From Anaerolineales bacterium (GTDB lineage: Bacteria > Chloroflexota > Anaerolineae > Anaerolineales > UBA4823): 64,000 nucleotides of DNA. The translations under genes and the position numbers were made by a program. Positions 52,662 to 63,007 of the stretch are shown one piece after another; position 1 is the first letter of the stretch, and each line of letters begins with the position of its first letter. The stretch spans positions 28,074 through 92,073 of the forward strand of contig PQAL01000035.1 in the NCBI GenBank assembly GCA_003105035.1. Reading direction: 5' to 3'. The notes beneath the pieces were generated by a model. The model was not told where the DNA came from. It was given only the letters and a program-made list of their open reading frames with translations, and ran no database searches.

Positions 52662-55433
52662 TTATTTGTGCGCCTTACGCAAAATTAGTTTGACTACCTC
52701 ATCAACCAGGATGAGCACAATCGCCAAACCAATGCAAAACAGCCACTGGCTTCCGGATAAAGCGACCAAGCCCATTCGTTCACCGAAGTTCATCTGGGTA
52801 GGCAGGAACAGGGCCAGCAAGGATAAGCCGTACAGCTCAAGCTGGCGGTGATCCGTCAGGTTATTGCGGCTGAAAATTGTGCCGGTTTCAGAGCGGCAGC
52901 TGAGACCTATGGCAACATTGAACATGCCAAACACAACAAATCCCATGGTAGCTGCCAAAGCCGTGTTCACACCATCGTAATACGTCTCAACCGCAAGTGT
53001 ACCAACGGCAATGAGCAGACCCATAAAGGCGATCCGCACCCACTGACCATTGCTAAGAACCGGTTGCGATAGCGGGCGGGGTTTACGGTCCATCAAACCC
53101 GGTGAGGGACTGTCAAAGCCCAAAGCCATGGCGATGGGCACCTGCACCAGGAAGTTGATCCACAACACGAGGACCGCGGTAAACGGTGTGCCGCCCATGA
53201 TGGCGAAGATAGCCGCGCCCAGATAGCTGATAATAAATGCCGCCAGGGCACTCATTTGGAAGCGGATGTACTTGAACAGATTATCGTAGATTGCCCGGCC
53301 GTACTCGACAGCCTTGACGATGGTGGCAAAGTTATCGTCTGTCAGAATCATCACGGCAGCTTCCTTGGAGACTTCTGTGCCGGTGATGCCCATGGCCACA
53401 CCTATGTCGGCTTTCTTGAGGGCAGGAGCATCATTGACGCCATCACCTGTCATAGCCACGATGTTCTGCTTCTTCTGCAGCAGGCGAACCAGACGGATCT
53501 TATCTTCTGGAGCAACCCGGGCGATCACACCGATATCGTCCAGCTTGCCAAGCAGCTCTTCATCAGGCATGGCAGCAAACTGGGCACCGGTGAGGGCTTC
53601 TCCTTCGATGCCGAGCTGATGTCCGATGGCAGCCGCCGTCACAGCATGGTCACCGGTGATCATGCGCACCTGGATACCGGCGCTATGACATTTGGCGATA
53701 GCATCCCTGGCTTCTGCGCGGGGTGGGTCGACAATACCAATCATGGCAATCAAAGTCAGGTCCTTGACCAGCTCGATCAGGTTGCCTTTCGGGTCAAAGG
53801 TCTGCGGATCGAAGTCACGACGAGCAACCACCATGACGCGTTCACCAGCAGCAGCCATTCGGTCATTTTCCTTAAGAGCCAAAGGTCGGGTCTCATCCGT
53901 AATGGGCTGCACCTCGCCACCTGGCAACCAGTATGATCCACCCCGGGCGATCAACACGTCTGGCGCACCTTTAACGAAACAGCGCACCACCGGTTTGCCT
54001 TGAGCGTTCTTCATGTTATGGAAAGTACCCATAAACTTGTAATCGGAGTCAAACGGGATTTCAGCTACCCGGGGATACATCTCACGGGCACTATCGACAT
54101 GGATACCGCCTTTCTCAGCCAGGACGATCAAGGCACCTTCCGTTGGGTCACCGATCAGGTTCTCACCATCCAGGCGTGCATCAGCGCAGAGGGCCATGGG
54201 TAACATCACTTCGTCCAGGTCAATCTTCGATCCGCCAGCGCTCAGGATCTGTCCGTCCGTTATGTATGGCGCGGTACCTTTCTTCCAGGGTTCACCAGCT
54301 GCCACACCCCGGGTTAATAGTAGCTCTCCTTTAGTACCATACCCTTCACCGGTCACACTGTAGCGGTTCTGACCAGGCAGGCTAAACTCGACAGCAGTCA
54401 TCTTGTTCAAGGTGAGCGTGCCGGTCTTATCCGAGCAAATCGCCGAAACAGAGCCCAGCGTTTCCACAGAAGGCAGACGTTTGACAATCGCATTCTGGCC
54501 GGCAAGCACACGCGTGCCCATCGAGTACATGGTGGTGACTACGGCGGGCATACCAGTTGGGATGGCTGAAATCGCCAGGGCTATCCCGGCCGTGAAGATA
54601 GCAGAAAATTCAAGACCCTGTTGAAGGAGTAGGAAAACCATGGCGATAAAAGCCAGGGCAGCTAACCCAGCGATTACGATCGTCAGTTTGTCCAGCTGTT
54701 TTTGAAGGGGTGTCTTGTCGGCTTCGGTTTTGTTCAGCAGGTCAGCAATATTACCCATCTCGGTCTGCATGCCGGTTGTCGTCACGATCATCTCGCCACG
54801 CCCACGCGTGACCGAGGTGTTCATGTAAGCCATGCAATGCCGGTCGCCCAGGGGAGCATCGGCCTTTGCAATGGTCTCGGTGTCTTTGGAAGAGGCGACG
54901 CTTTCGCCGGTGAGGGCAGCCTCCTCAATCTCGAGGGTGGCGGTCACAAACAAGCGCCCATCTGCTGGCACTCGGTTGCCGGCCTCCATCAAGACGATAT
55001 CACCGGGTACCAGCTCCTCGGCATCGACTTCGATTGCCTGCCCATCGCGACGTACGCGGGCGATATTCTTCATCATCTTTTCCAATGCGGCGAGGCTGGC
55101 CTCGGCTTTTGATTCCTGGTTCAGCCCCAGGATGGCGTTGAAGACGGTCAGGCCGATCAAGACGATGGTGGTGTTCCACTGGTGAATCACAATCTGATTG
55201 ACAACCGCAGCTCCAAGCAGGATGATCTGCATAAAGTCTTTATATTGACGTAAGAATGCCCGCCAACCAGGCTCCTTTTTCTTGCCGGCCAGCTTATTAG
55301 GCCCGTACTTCTGAACGCGCTGTTTTGCCTCAGCGGCGCTCAGCCCTTTGGCAGGATCGACTTGAAGCTCGCTAGCGACTTTCTCGGAGGTCAGGGTGTA
55401 CCATTTTGATTGATTTTCAGGTTTATCGGTCAT
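52662..55433 (-). CDS. P-type cation ATPase, P2-like, lacking canonical Ca2+ ligands
   Basis: A 923-residue P-type ATPase with cytoplasmic N-terminus (LSAAEAKQRVQKYGPNKL), actuator TGES, phosphorylation site D335 in SDKTGTLT, KGAPD nucleotide site, and hinge TGDGVNDAPAL. The overall plan and length match SERCA/PMR1-like P2 pumps, with ten helices. The ion-binding residues differ: helix 4 reads PTGMP (T293) instead of PEGLP, helix 5 reads SALAA instead of SNVGE, and helix 6 has N760 but V763 and Q764 where SERCA has Thr and Asp. All Ca2+-coordinating carboxylates I can place are thus replaced. The transported ion is unknown. Separate from the Bax inhibitor gene by a terminator. Confidence 0.9.
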   Translation of the reverse strand: MTDKPENQSKWYTLTSEKVASELQVDPAKGLSAAEAKQRVQKYGPNKLAGKKKEPGWRAFLRQYKDFMQIILLGAAVVNQIVIHQWNTTIVLIGLTVFNAILGLNQESKAEASLAALEKMMKNIARVRRDGQAIEVDAEELVPGDIVLMEAGNRVPADGRLFVTATLEIEEAALTGESVASSKDTETIAKADAPLGDRHCMAYMNTSVTRGRGEMIVTTTGMQTEMGNIADLLNKTEADKTPLQKQLDKLTIVIAGLAALAFIAMVFLLLQQGLEFSAIFTAGIALAISAIPTGMPAVVTTMYSMGTRVLAGQNAIVKRLPSVETLGSVSAICSDKTGTLTLNKMTAVEFSLPGQNRYSVTGEGYGTKGELLLTRGVAAGEPWKKGTAPYITDGQILSAGGSKIDLDEVMLPMALCADARLDGENLIGDPTEGALIVLAEKGGIHVDSAREMYPRVAEIPFDSDYKFMGTFHNMKNAQGKPVVRCFVKGAPDVLIARGGSYWLPGGEVQPITDETRPLALKENDRMAAAGERVMVVARRDFDPQTFDPKGNLIELVKDLTLIAMIGIVDPPRAEARDAIAKCHSAGIQVRMITGDHAVTAAAIGHQLGIEGEALTGAQFAAMPDEELLGKLDDIGVIARVAPEDKIRLVRLLQKKQNIVAMTGDGVNDAPALKKADIGVAMGITGTEVSKEAAVMILTDDNFATIVKAVEYGRAIYDNLFKYIRFQMSALAAFIISYLGAAIFAIMGGTPFTAVLVLWINFLVQVPIAMALGFDSPSPGLMDRKPRPLSQPVLSNGQWVRIAFMGLLIAVGTLAVETYYDGVNTALAATMGFVVFGMFNVAIGLSCRSETGTIFSRNNLTDHRQLELYGLSLLALFLPTQMNFGERMGLVALSGSQWLFCIGLAIVLILVDEVVKLILRKAHK

Positions 55434-55450
55434 AAATTTGAGCCTTTCTA

Positions 55451-56356
55451 TTAGAATTTTGAGGGAACATAGCGGTAGGGATAATCGGGTTCCTTGTAAT
55501 CACCTTTGGCCTGGCGCTTGGGGAACTTGATCGGCTCACGTGGTACTTCTTCATAAGGGATCAGGCTCAGAAAATGCGTGATGCAGTTCAAGCGCGCCCG
55601 GCGCTGGTCATTGGAGGGGACCACATACCAGGGGCATTCAGGGGTATCGGTAGCAACGAACATGGCATCACGCGCTCGTGAATAATCGTACCAACGCGCC
55701 TGAGCTTGCACATCCATCGGGCTGAGCTTCCAGATTTTGCGGTAATCTTGATCACGCTCTTTGAAGCGTTTCGCCTGCTCATCCATGTCCACCTCGAGCC
55801 AGTATTTAATAAGGTAGATACCAGAATCGATGATGGCTCTCTCAACCAAGGGTGTCAAATTTAGAAATTTTTCTACTTGTTCATGGGTGGCAAAGCCCAT
55901 CACTCGCTCGACTCCCGCCCGATTGTACCAACTGCGATCAAACAACACGACCTCGCCTGCGGCTGGCAAATAAGGCATGTAGCGCTGAAAGTACATTTGT
56001 GATTTCTCGCGGTCGGTTGGGGTTCCCAGAGCCACTACCCGGAAGATGCGCGGGCTGACCCGCTCGGTGATGCGTTTAATCACGCCACCCTTACCGGCCG
56101 TGTCGCGGCCCTCGAACAGTACGCAAATCTTTGCGCCACTAACCCTAACCCATTCCTGTAGCTTAACCAGCTCGACCTGGAGCGTTTCCATCTCCTTTTC
56201 GAACTCTTTGCGGCTCATCGGAGGTTGGGGGTCGCCGATAGATCCGGGCTGAGCAGTAGAGGTATCTGCTCCAGGAACGGCCTGTAGGGCTGATTTTTCG
56301 GGGTTTTCCTTACTTTTGCCCTTTTTCCCTTTTTTCTTGTCCTTGTTTTTTCCCAT
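55451..56356 (-). CDS. ppk2: Polyphosphate kinase 2 (PPK2)
   Basis: A 301-residue polyphosphate-dependent nucleotide kinase. ATG 56356 is chosen for GGAG six bases upstream. A Lys-rich N-terminal extension (~1-50) precedes the core: Walker A FEGRDTAGKGG (~85), lid region SPRIFRVVALGTPT, Walker B VLFDRSWYNRAG (~140) and the C-terminal YRYVPSKF. It transfers phosphate between polyphosphate and ADP/GDP or AMP. The sequence type is the single-domain PPK2; class I versus III is not resolved. It lies 17 bases upstream of the P-type ATPase start, so they are co-transcribed. Confidence 0.93.
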   Translation of the reverse strand: MGKNKDKKKGKKGKSKENPEKSALQAVPGADTSTAQPGSIGDPQPPMSRKEFEKEMETLQVELVKLQEWVRVSGAKICVLFEGRDTAGKGGVIKRITERVSPRIFRVVALGTPTDREKSQMYFQRYMPYLPAAGEVVLFDRSWYNRAGVERVMGFATHEQVEKFLNLTPLVERAIIDSGIYLIKYWLEVDMDEQAKRFKERDQDYRKIWKLSPMDVQAQARWYDYSRARDAMFVATDTPECPWYVVPSNDQRRARLNCITHFLSLIPYEEVPREPIKFPKRQAKGDYKEPDYPYRYVPSKF

Positions 56357-56461
56357 ATGGATCTCCTTATTCATAATTTATATGATTTACCAATTTACCA
56401 TTAATCCAAATAAAAAACATAGCAATTTTCATAAAAGTGGCCCCCAGATAATGACGATGCC

Positions 56462-57178
56462 TCAATTTGCGAATGATAAAACTGATGCGACTAAAAAGCC
56501 CATCACGGTCAGGATGCCTACCAGCTTTCCACCGTGCTCGAATGCTTCTGGCATCATGGCATCTGCCAACATGGTCAGCATCGCCCCAGCTGCAAATGCC
56601 TGGGCAAACCTGCCACTGGCAGCGGGTAGCAAAGTGATGACAGCGTATCCGACGCCAGCAAAAATAGCTGAGATGACCACTAACACGAACCACATCCAGA
56701 AGATATTGCGCCGTGAACGACCGGCCGCTTCCATATTAACCGTGCCAGCCACACCTTCTGGCAAGTTGGATACGAACACTGCCGCCAGGAATGCAACATT
56801 GATCGAACCACCAACCGCAAGGCTCATCCCGAGAATGATCGACTCAGGGATATTGTCCAGCAAGGTGCCGATGAATATCGCTGAGCCTGATCCGATGTTC
56901 CCACCTGTGATATCCTTGCGATCCTTACCGCCCCCCCGGTCGATGAGCCAGTCAGCGCCAAAGAAGGTGAGGGCACCGATCAGGAACGCGACAGCCATTC
57001 TTCCTCCACCCAGGGCTGACTCGGGGACCAGCTCATAGGCTATGGCACTCAGCAGTGCACCAGCACCAAACCCCATGACCATCCCGACGCTACGGTTGGA
57101 TAAGCCCCGTCTGGCAAGCAGATACCCAACTAATAGTGCCGCGGACGCTAATCCACCCCACAATATTGCAGTGAGCAT
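56462..57178 (-). CDS. ZIP-family metal transporter
   Basis: A 238-residue membrane protein with about eight helices. It begins LTAILWGGLASAALLVGYLLA. Helix 4 holds LDNIPESIILG and helix 5 SNLPEGVAGT, the ZIP metal path motifs (HNxPEG type, with Asp in place of the His in helix 4). The short His/Asp-poor loop distinguishes it from Zn-specific ZupT. Metal specificity (Zn, Fe, Mn) is unresolved. It is followed by the ppk2 gene after 105 bases. Confidence 0.85.
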   Translation of the reverse strand: MLTAILWGGLASAALLVGYLLARRGLSNRSVGMVMGFGAGALLSAIAYELVPESALGGGRMAVAFLIGALTFFGADWLIDRGGGKDRKDITGGNIGSGSAIFIGTLLDNIPESIILGMSLAVGGSINVAFLAAVFVSNLPEGVAGTVNMEAAGRSRRNIFWMWFVLVVISAIFAGVGYAVITLLPAASGRFAQAFAAGAMLTMLADAMMPEAFEHGGKLVGILTVMGFLVASVLSFAN

Positions 57179-57213
57179 ATTCTTCCCTAGACCATTTGTA
57201 TCGAAACAATCTT

Positions 57214-57260
57214 TCGCGGCATGGTAAAGATGCTACATATGCATCCTTACCATGCTGCGA
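57214..57260 (-). terminator. Long hairpin between coiled-coil gene and ZIP gene
   Basis: A 20-bp stem (57214-57233 with 57241-57260; one mismatch, one G-T pair) with a 7-nt loop begins four bases past the stop at 57265. The T-tract on the minus strand is weak (AGATTGTTT). It is most likely a terminator, but being 36 bases upstream of the ZIP start it could also be a regulatory site. Confidence 0.65.
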
Positions 57261-57264
57261 TAAT

Positions 57265-57747
57265 TTACTTCTGCCCGGCGGTGATCAGGAAATTCGTCAA
57301 TTGCTCCTGTGTAGCTACCAGGACACCATATATCCGGTCATAGATTGCTTTGACCGCCGGGGTATCGGCTTCTTGAGCAGCCTGGTCCACGGCAGTCAGG
57401 GTCTGGTTGAACTGGTCGACCGTCTGGTTCATCTTATCGATCGCCAACTGGCCGCGTAGATCTGCGACTTCCGACAGACGGTCGTGGATTGCCTGAATAT
57501 CCTGCTTGACCAGGTCAGCTTTCGCCTGCTGGGACGGAAGATCCCCGGCCAGCTTGAGGGCCAAATCGACCGAAGCAGTGGCCATCTGGGTGGCAGCATC
57601 GATGCGGTCCTGGGTGAGGGAGGTGCGACTCTCGATAGCGCCTTTGGCGACGTTATACGCCTGCTTGTTCGATCGAAGCGCAAACAGGAGCCCGACAATG
57701 ACCAGGCCAACTATGATTCCGATGATCCAACGCCAAATATTTTTCAT
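57265..57747 (-). CDS. Membrane-anchored coiled-coil protein of unknown function
   Basis: A 160-residue protein with one N-terminal helix (WRWIIGIIVGLVIVGLLFAL) and a soluble helical coiled-coil domain rich in Ala, Gln, Asp (RTSLTQDRIDAATQMATASVDLALKLAGDLPSQQAK in parts). AGGAGG precedes the ATG. No family is recognised. It is 21 bases after arcA and possibly the last gene of that operon. Confidence 0.78.
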   Translation of the reverse strand: MKNIWRWIIGIIVGLVIVGLLFALRSNKQAYNVAKGAIESRTSLTQDRIDAATQMATASVDLALKLAGDLPSQQAKADLVKQDIQAIHDRLSEVADLRGQLAIDKMNQTVDQFNQTLTAVDQAAQEADTPAVKAIYDRIYGVLVATQEQLTNFLITAGQK

Positions 57748-57768
57748 GGTTCCTCCTCCGCAATGATA

Positions 57769-59046
57769 CTAAATTCCGTCACGAACGAACGGGCAGGTCA
57801 TGCAGTGCCCGCCGCCACGCCCTTTACCCAGCTCGAACCCAGCGATGGCAACCACTTCCACACCAGCCTGACGCATCTTGGCAATCGTATATGTATTTCG
57901 CTCGTACGAAACCACCACCCCAGGCTCCAGTGCTACGGTGTTGTTGGCATCATCCCACTGTTCGCGTTGTGCCTGTGACTCATCCCCGCCTGTCTCAACG
58001 ATGGTGAGCTTCTTGATTTTCAGCGCATCTTCGATTGCACCAATGAAGCTCTTTTCCTCGGTGACGTGAAAGTCACCGGGTTTCTTGCCTGGCCGCAAGC
58101 TGATAGCACGGATATTATTCACTACACGCGGGAAAGCTGTGGCTTTATCACGGTCGAGCAAGGTGAAGACCGTATCCAGGTGCATGTGGGCGCGGTCTTT
58201 CGTCATTACTGCAGCAATCACACGTTCTGCACCACCGTTTTCGAACAACGTCTTCGCCACCAGCTCGATCATGCGTCCCTGGGTGCGCTCGCTCATCCCG
58301 ATGGCTACCGTGCCGTTGCCGATGATCTGCACATCCCCACCTTCCAATGAAGATCGGCCGAAGTCCTGGATGTTGAAGCCCTGGTCGTCAGTCTGGGGCG
58401 GGTACCAGAAGTTGAACTTGGCTGCCTGAAACATGGGATGGTAGCGGTAGATGGTAAGCATGTTAAGAGATTCACGGCGCCTGGCTGGCCAGAACATCGG
58501 GTTGACCGTAACCCCATTGTAGATCCAGCACGAAGGATCACGTTGGAACAGGGTGTTCGGCACCGGTGGTATGACAAAGTAGCCCAACTCATCCTTTACG
58601 GCTGCACCGAGTAACGATATCTGCCTATATTTTTCAAGATCAAAACCATGCTCCACCATCTCGCCCACGGTTAATCCCCCCACCAGGTGCTCAGCAAGGT
58701 CTTCCGGCTTTAGGCTCATCAGGTGGTGACGAACCTCATCAACCAGTGACCAACCCACAGTGTAATCGGAGGCGACCAGCTCAACCACATTCTTCTTGGC
58801 TTCTTCGGAGGCAGCCAGGGCTTCAGCCAGCAGCTCCACATGGTAATAGACTTCGATGCCGCGCTCGCGCATGGCCTTGACAAACTGGTCATGTTCCCAC
58901 TGCGCACGCTCCACCCACAGGACATCATCGAAGAGCAGTTCATCATGGTTTGTGGGGGTCAGGCGCTTCAAGCTGAGATCGGGCCGGTGGACAATGACTT
59001 TACGAAGCTTACCAACTTCTGAATTTACACTGAATTCGTTGCTCAT
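57769..59046 (-). CDS. arcA: Arginine deiminase
   Basis: A 425-residue enzyme converting arginine to citrulline and ammonia. The guanidino-modifying fold motifs are present: [13 protein letters not shown] (~residue 168), EGGDVQIIG (~236), [14 protein letters not shown] (His and Asp of the active site, ~285) and the C-terminal nucleophile C415 in GGGHCMTCP. Length is normal. It precedes the coiled-coil gene and follows arcC (84 bases). Ornithine carbamoyltransferase is missing from the cluster. Confidence 0.96.
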   Translation of the reverse strand: MSNEFSVNSEVGKLRKVIVHRPDLSLKRLTPTNHDELLFDDVLWVERAQWEHDQFVKAMRERGIEVYYHVELLAEALAASEEAKKNVVELVASDYTVGWSLVDEVRHHLMSLKPEDLAEHLVGGLTVGEMVEHGFDLEKYRQISLLGAAVKDELGYFVIPPVPNTLFQRDPSCWIYNGVTVNPMFWPARRRESLNMLTIYRYHPMFQAAKFNFWYPPQTDDQGFNIQDFGRSSLEGGDVQIIGNGTVAIGMSERTQGRMIELVAKTLFENGGAERVIAAVMTKDRAHMHLDTVFTLLDRDKATAFPRVVNNIRAISLRPGKKPGDFHVTEEKSFIGAIEDALKIKKLTIVETGGDESQAQREQWDDANNTVALEPGVVVSYERNTYTIAKMRQAGVEVVAIAGFELGKGRGGGHCMTCPFVRDGI

Positions 59047-59129
59047 TTTTTCCGTCTCCTATGTGATGATCTAATTTTTATTGCTCGATATATATTTGAT
59101 GGCTTATTTTCTCAAGCTTCCATGGCTGG

Positions 59130-60041
59130 CTAAGGATATACGTTGGTCCCGGCCTCGCCAGCTACGATCTTCTCGATATCCTTTAATGAACCTATGGCGG
59201 CGCGCTTGCCAGTTACCTGAACAAACTGGATTGCCGCAGCCACCTTAGGCCCCATTGAGCCGGCTGGGAAGGGGTGATCCTGCAGCTCTTTGATAGTTAC
59301 CTTGCCAAGCATGCGCTGTTCGGGCTTGCCCCAATCCAGGTAAACCCCATCCACGTCGGTGGCGATGACAAACAGATCTGCTTCAAGCTCACGTGCCAAA
59401 AGCTCACTGGCGAGGTCCTTGTCTATCACGGCTTCAATGCCAGCTAGCGAGCGCGGTTTGCCAGCTTCGTACATGGTGGGGATACCACCACCACCAGCGC
59501 AGATCACCACCGTCCCCTTGTCCAACAACCATTTAACCGGTCGCAACTCGAATATCCTCTTGGGAAGTGGTGAAGGGACTACCCGTCGCCACATGGTTCC
59601 ATCTTGTTTGAAGACCCAGCCTTTCTCGGCTTTGAGCCTATCAGCCTCATCTTTCTCGTAAACCGGGCCAACGAACTTCGTAGGGTTTTGGAAGGCCGGA
59701 TCGGCAGGATCGACTTCGACCATGGTCAGGATCGTGGCAAAAGGCACCTCAAACGGTAACAGATTGCCTAATTCCTGCTCGATCATGTATCCGATCATTC
59801 CCTCGGTCTGAGCACCCAACACATCCAGCGGATATGCCTCAACATCCTTGTAAGCTGATGCCTGAAGCGCCAGCAATCCCACCTGAGGGCCATTGCCATG
59901 CGCCAAAACCAGCTGGTGTTCCTTTGCTACCGGTACCAACGCCTGTGCAGCCACACGGATGTTGGCACGCTGAACATCGTGGGTCATCGGCTCACCCCGC
60001 TTGAGCAGGGCATTACCTCCTAATGCAACAACTACTCTCAT
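59130..60041 (-). CDS. arcC: Carbamate kinase
   Basis: A 303-residue enzyme that makes ATP from carbamoyl phosphate and ADP. It starts [12 protein letters not shown], with HGNGPQVG (~50), [10 protein letters not shown] (~78), [10 protein letters not shown] (~205) and the C-terminal [15 protein letters not shown] lies six bases before the ATG. It follows three bases after the M20 peptidase stop and precedes arcA, forming the energy-yielding end of arginine catabolism. Confidence 0.95.
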   Translation of the reverse strand: MRVVVALGGNALLKRGEPMTHDVQRANIRVAAQALVPVAKEHQLVLAHGNGPQVGLLALQASAYKDVEAYPLDVLGAQTEGMIGYMIEQELGNLLPFEVPFATILTMVEVDPADPAFQNPTKFVGPVYEKDEADRLKAEKGWVFKQDGTMWRRVVPSPLPKRIFELRPVKWLLDKGTVVICAGGGGIPTMYEAGKPRSLAGIEAVIDKDLASELLARELEADLFVIATDVDGVYLDWGKPEQRMLGKVTIKELQDHPFPAGSMGPKVAAAIQFVQVTGKRAAIGSLKDIEKIVAGEAGTNVYP

Positions 60042-60044
60042 AAG

Positions 60045-61526
60045 TTACTCCTTTCCTTTCATCATGTCTTTGGCTCCCCAAACCTGCATCAATTGAGCAT
60101 AGAATTTAACCATGCACGCCATCCCTTCAATCGGGATACGTTCATCGATGCCGTGCTCAAGCCCGGCAAAACTTTCATCCATCACCAGGGAGGTGAAACG
60201 ATAGATGTTATCGCACACAGGCACAAAATGCTGGCAATCCGTACCGCCTAACATGGTATAAGGTGCCACCGGTGGATTATCAAAAACTTGGCGGATAACT
60301 TTAGCGAGACTCATGTATTCGGACGTATTGGTGGAGGAAACAGGCAGGGCTTCGTTAAACTTGCCTTCAACCGGTGTTATGTGCACGCGCTCATCCTTGA
60401 TCACTTTCTTAGCATGCCATAAGACATCAGCAATGGTATCGCCAGGGAGCAAGCGGAAATTTACAATAGCCTTTGCGTCAGCTGGAATGGTATTATCTTC
60501 CACACCACCGTTAATGATGGTTAGCGCTGTGGTAGTACGTATGCTGGCATTCATCTCAGGCAGAGGAACTAACCAGCGTCTTAAAAATGGCCCAAACAAC
60601 CAAACATTAGCGAAGGCCACCTGGATGTACAGTGGGGCAGCTTTTCCAATGCCGTGGTAGAGAGGACGCAGACTGCGCACATGAGTGGGCATGGGGTGCG
60701 ATTCCAGGCGGGTCATGGCACGTGATAGAATGCCTATGGCGGTTTGCTTGGGTGGCGTGGAAGAATGACCGGGGGCACTTTTCACCGAGAATTCAACGGT
60801 CAGATAACCTTTCTCACTTGAACCGACCAGGGCAAGCTTCCCGCGCACCCCGGCTGCCAAGCCTTCCATAATCCCTCCGCCCTCATCGACGATGCCTGCC
60901 AGGCGGACATTGCGCTCCTTGAGCATCTGGCCGATCACCTTGCAGCCATTTACACCACCGGTTTCCTCATCATGCCCAAGACCGAAAATGATGGTGCGTT
61001 CAGGACGAAAGCCCTGTTTGAGGAGAGCCTCAGCCGCATCCATGATGCCAATCAACTGGTTCTTGATATCAAGCGTGCCACGCCCCCAGACGAACCCGTC
61101 AATGATCTTGCCCTCAAATGGGGGGTGGGTCCATTCGGTTGGATCGGCAGAGACCACGTCTTGGTGCGCCATGAGCATCACCGGTTCCAGGTCGGCGCGG
61201 CTGCCCTGCCAGATGTATACCAGGCTGTAACCATTCACAAGCTCGCGTCTCAGCTTTTGGTGCACCAGAGGGTAGGTTTCCTCCAGCATCTTATGCAGCT
61301 GTGCAAATGCCTCCGGATCTGGGGTACCTTTTTCATCTAAGGGTACGGTCTTACAACGGACCGAAGCAGCCAGGTGCTCGGCGACTTTCTGCTCATCCAC
61401 CTGGATGCCTTCGATCTTTTCCACGCTACCCATTGAGCGCTGGAACAGGATAGTGCGAATTACCACATAGAGCGTAGTCAGAAGCAAGATGAGAATGATA
61501 ATTTCTACAATGCGTAATAGTAGCAT
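60045..61526 (-). CDS. Membrane-anchored M20-family peptidase (CPS1/PM20D1-like)
   Basis: A 493-residue metallopeptidase of the M20 clan. An N-terminal helix (~4-30) anchors it. The di-zinc motifs are LMAHQDVV (~120), GRGTLDIKN (~150) and GHDEETGG (~185), with the dimerisation insert and DNTIPADAKAIVNFR in the second half. The closest architecture is yeast CPS1/mammalian PM20D1, carboxypeptidases or N-acyl amino acid hydrolases/synthases. In this cluster it probably frees amino acids from peptides. It is three bases upstream of arcC and 54 bases after the permease. Confidence 0.9.
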   Translation of the reverse strand: MLLLRIVEIIILILLLTTLYVVIRTILFQRSMGSVEKIEGIQVDEQKVAEHLAASVRCKTVPLDEKGTPDPEAFAQLHKMLEETYPLVHQKLRRELVNGYSLVYIWQGSRADLEPVMLMAHQDVVSADPTEWTHPPFEGKIIDGFVWGRGTLDIKNQLIGIMDAAEALLKQGFRPERTIIFGLGHDEETGGVNGCKVIGQMLKERNVRLAGIVDEGGGIMEGLAAGVRGKLALVGSSEKGYLTVEFSVKSAPGHSSTPPKQTAIGILSRAMTRLESHPMPTHVRSLRPLYHGIGKAAPLYIQVAFANVWLFGPFLRRWLVPLPEMNASIRTTTALTIINGGVEDNTIPADAKAIVNFRLLPGDTIADVLWHAKKVIKDERVHITPVEGKFNEALPVSSTNTSEYMSLAKVIRQVFDNPPVAPYTMLGGTDCQHFVPVCDNIYRFTSLVMDESFAGLEHGIDERIPIEGMACMVKFYAQLMQVWGAKDMMKGKE

Positions 61527-61580
61527 GTAGCTCTCCTTTTTTTTAGATTATCAGTTTTTTATGCTTAGTTTAGCTGCTTA

Positions 61581-62921
61581 TTACCCATCTATCTGCTCAA
61601 CTTTTACCTCGCGTTTACTGATCGCTCTCCAGCCCGCCTCCACTACCCAGGCGAGGATTATTGTCACGATCAGGATAATGAAAGTGTTTGGTGCGGTCTG
61701 CAGGGTATTCCAGCAAAACAGCAGGATCGCAGCGAGGGTGGTGATCAAGGCAATCCACAGCACAAACTTTGAAGCCCCCGTTTCCTTGGTTAACCTCAGG
61801 TGAGCCACCGTGAGTAAAGCAAAGATAGCCAGCGCTACGGCACTCCCGATCGAGGCAATGACCGATACATTAAAAAAGACCGCCAGGAGCACGATCAACA
61901 GGGATGAAATTACTAAACCCTGGGTACCACCTGCCCGATACTTGCGCGCTAAACCGAACCTGGGCGGCAGCTGACCGTCTTTAGCCATGGAAAAAGTCGC
62001 GCCTATGCTGGCATAAAGCTGGGAGTTGATCGCCCCTGCAGTAGAGAAAACCGCCACTATGGTGATCAACGTATACCCGGCCTGACCAAAGATAGGGAAG
62101 GCTGCAGCAGCCAGGGCTGTATCGGCATTAGCAATGACCTCTTGAACGGTGAGCACGCCGAAAACGCCAATCGCCAGGGCAACGTAAAGCAATAATGTAA
62201 CACCAATCGAGATATACATTGCTCGAGGCATGTTTTTCTCAGGGTCCTTAATATCTCCACCGACGAATGAGATCACTCCAAAACCAAGGTAGGCAAAAAA
62301 GGTGAGGGCGACACTGGCAAAGATCTTACTAAAGGGTGGGTACGTGGATGGAGCCACCATCGATGGATCCATATTAACCAGCATGGCAATGGCAAAACCA
62401 CCTAGAACAAGCAAGACGATGGTCACAATCGCTGATTGGGCTTTCGTCACCAAATCTGTACCAGTCGAGTTGACAAAGGTCAGAACGGCAACAATAAGGA
62501 CGGCAAAAATTTTGGGCAAGTAAGCGGGGGCGGTTGCTCCAAAGAACAGACTGGTGAAGTAATTACCGAACGATACTGCGACCATGGCAGCCACGATCAG
62601 CGTCGAAAAATAACCCAGCATCACCAGGCCACCCGTGAACAATCCCTTGCCGTATCCGCGTACGATCCACGAGATTAATCCACCGGAAGAAGGATACTTA
62701 GCCCCTAATTTTGCGAAGGAATAGCCTTGCAGCAAGGCAATCAGCCCGGCGACGAGGAAAGATACCCATACTGCGGTTTCAGCAATCTTGCCTGCCTCTC
62801 CAAAAAGGGCAAAGATACCTGCACCAACCATCGAGCCAATGCCAATAAAAATAGCTCCCATCAAGCTGATCGAGCGTTTTTTTTCTGGTGTGCTTTCAGT
62901 CATTATCTTAGCTTGTGCCAT
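61581..62921 (-). CDS. APC-superfamily amino acid permease
   Basis: A 446-residue transporter with 12 helices. ATG 62921 is chosen for GGAGAG eight bases upstream. The N-terminal APC signature GIGSMVGAGIFALFGEAG is intact, and helix 6 has FFAYLGFGVISFVGGDIKDPEKNMPRA split over two blocks. Members exchange or import amino acids; with ADI genes an arginine or arginine/ornithine carrier is plausible, although specificity cannot be fixed. It lies between the PepV-like gene (86 bases) and the M20 peptidase. Confidence 0.92.
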   Translation of the reverse strand: MAQAKIMTESTPEKKRSISLMGAIFIGIGSMVGAGIFALFGEAGKIAETAVWVSFLVAGLIALLQGYSFAKLGAKYPSSGGLISWIVRGYGKGLFTGGLVMLGYFSTLIVAAMVAVSFGNYFTSLFFGATAPAYLPKIFAVLIVAVLTFVNSTGTDLVTKAQSAIVTIVLLVLGGFAIAMLVNMDPSMVAPSTYPPFSKIFASVALTFFAYLGFGVISFVGGDIKDPEKNMPRAMYISIGVTLLLYVALAIGVFGVLTVQEVIANADTALAAAAFPIFGQAGYTLITIVAVFSTAGAINSQLYASIGATFSMAKDGQLPPRFGLARKYRAGGTQGLVISSLLIVLLAVFFNVSVIASIGSAVALAIFALLTVAHLRLTKETGASKFVLWIALITTLAAILLFCWNTLQTAPNTFIILIVTIILAWVVEAGWRAISKREVKVEQIDG

Positions 62922-63007
62922 GTCACTCTCTCCATAAAATATTATCGTTTTTACATTAGCATCCATGCACGAATAAGCACGGAAATACTAAATGCATTTG
63001 AATAAGC

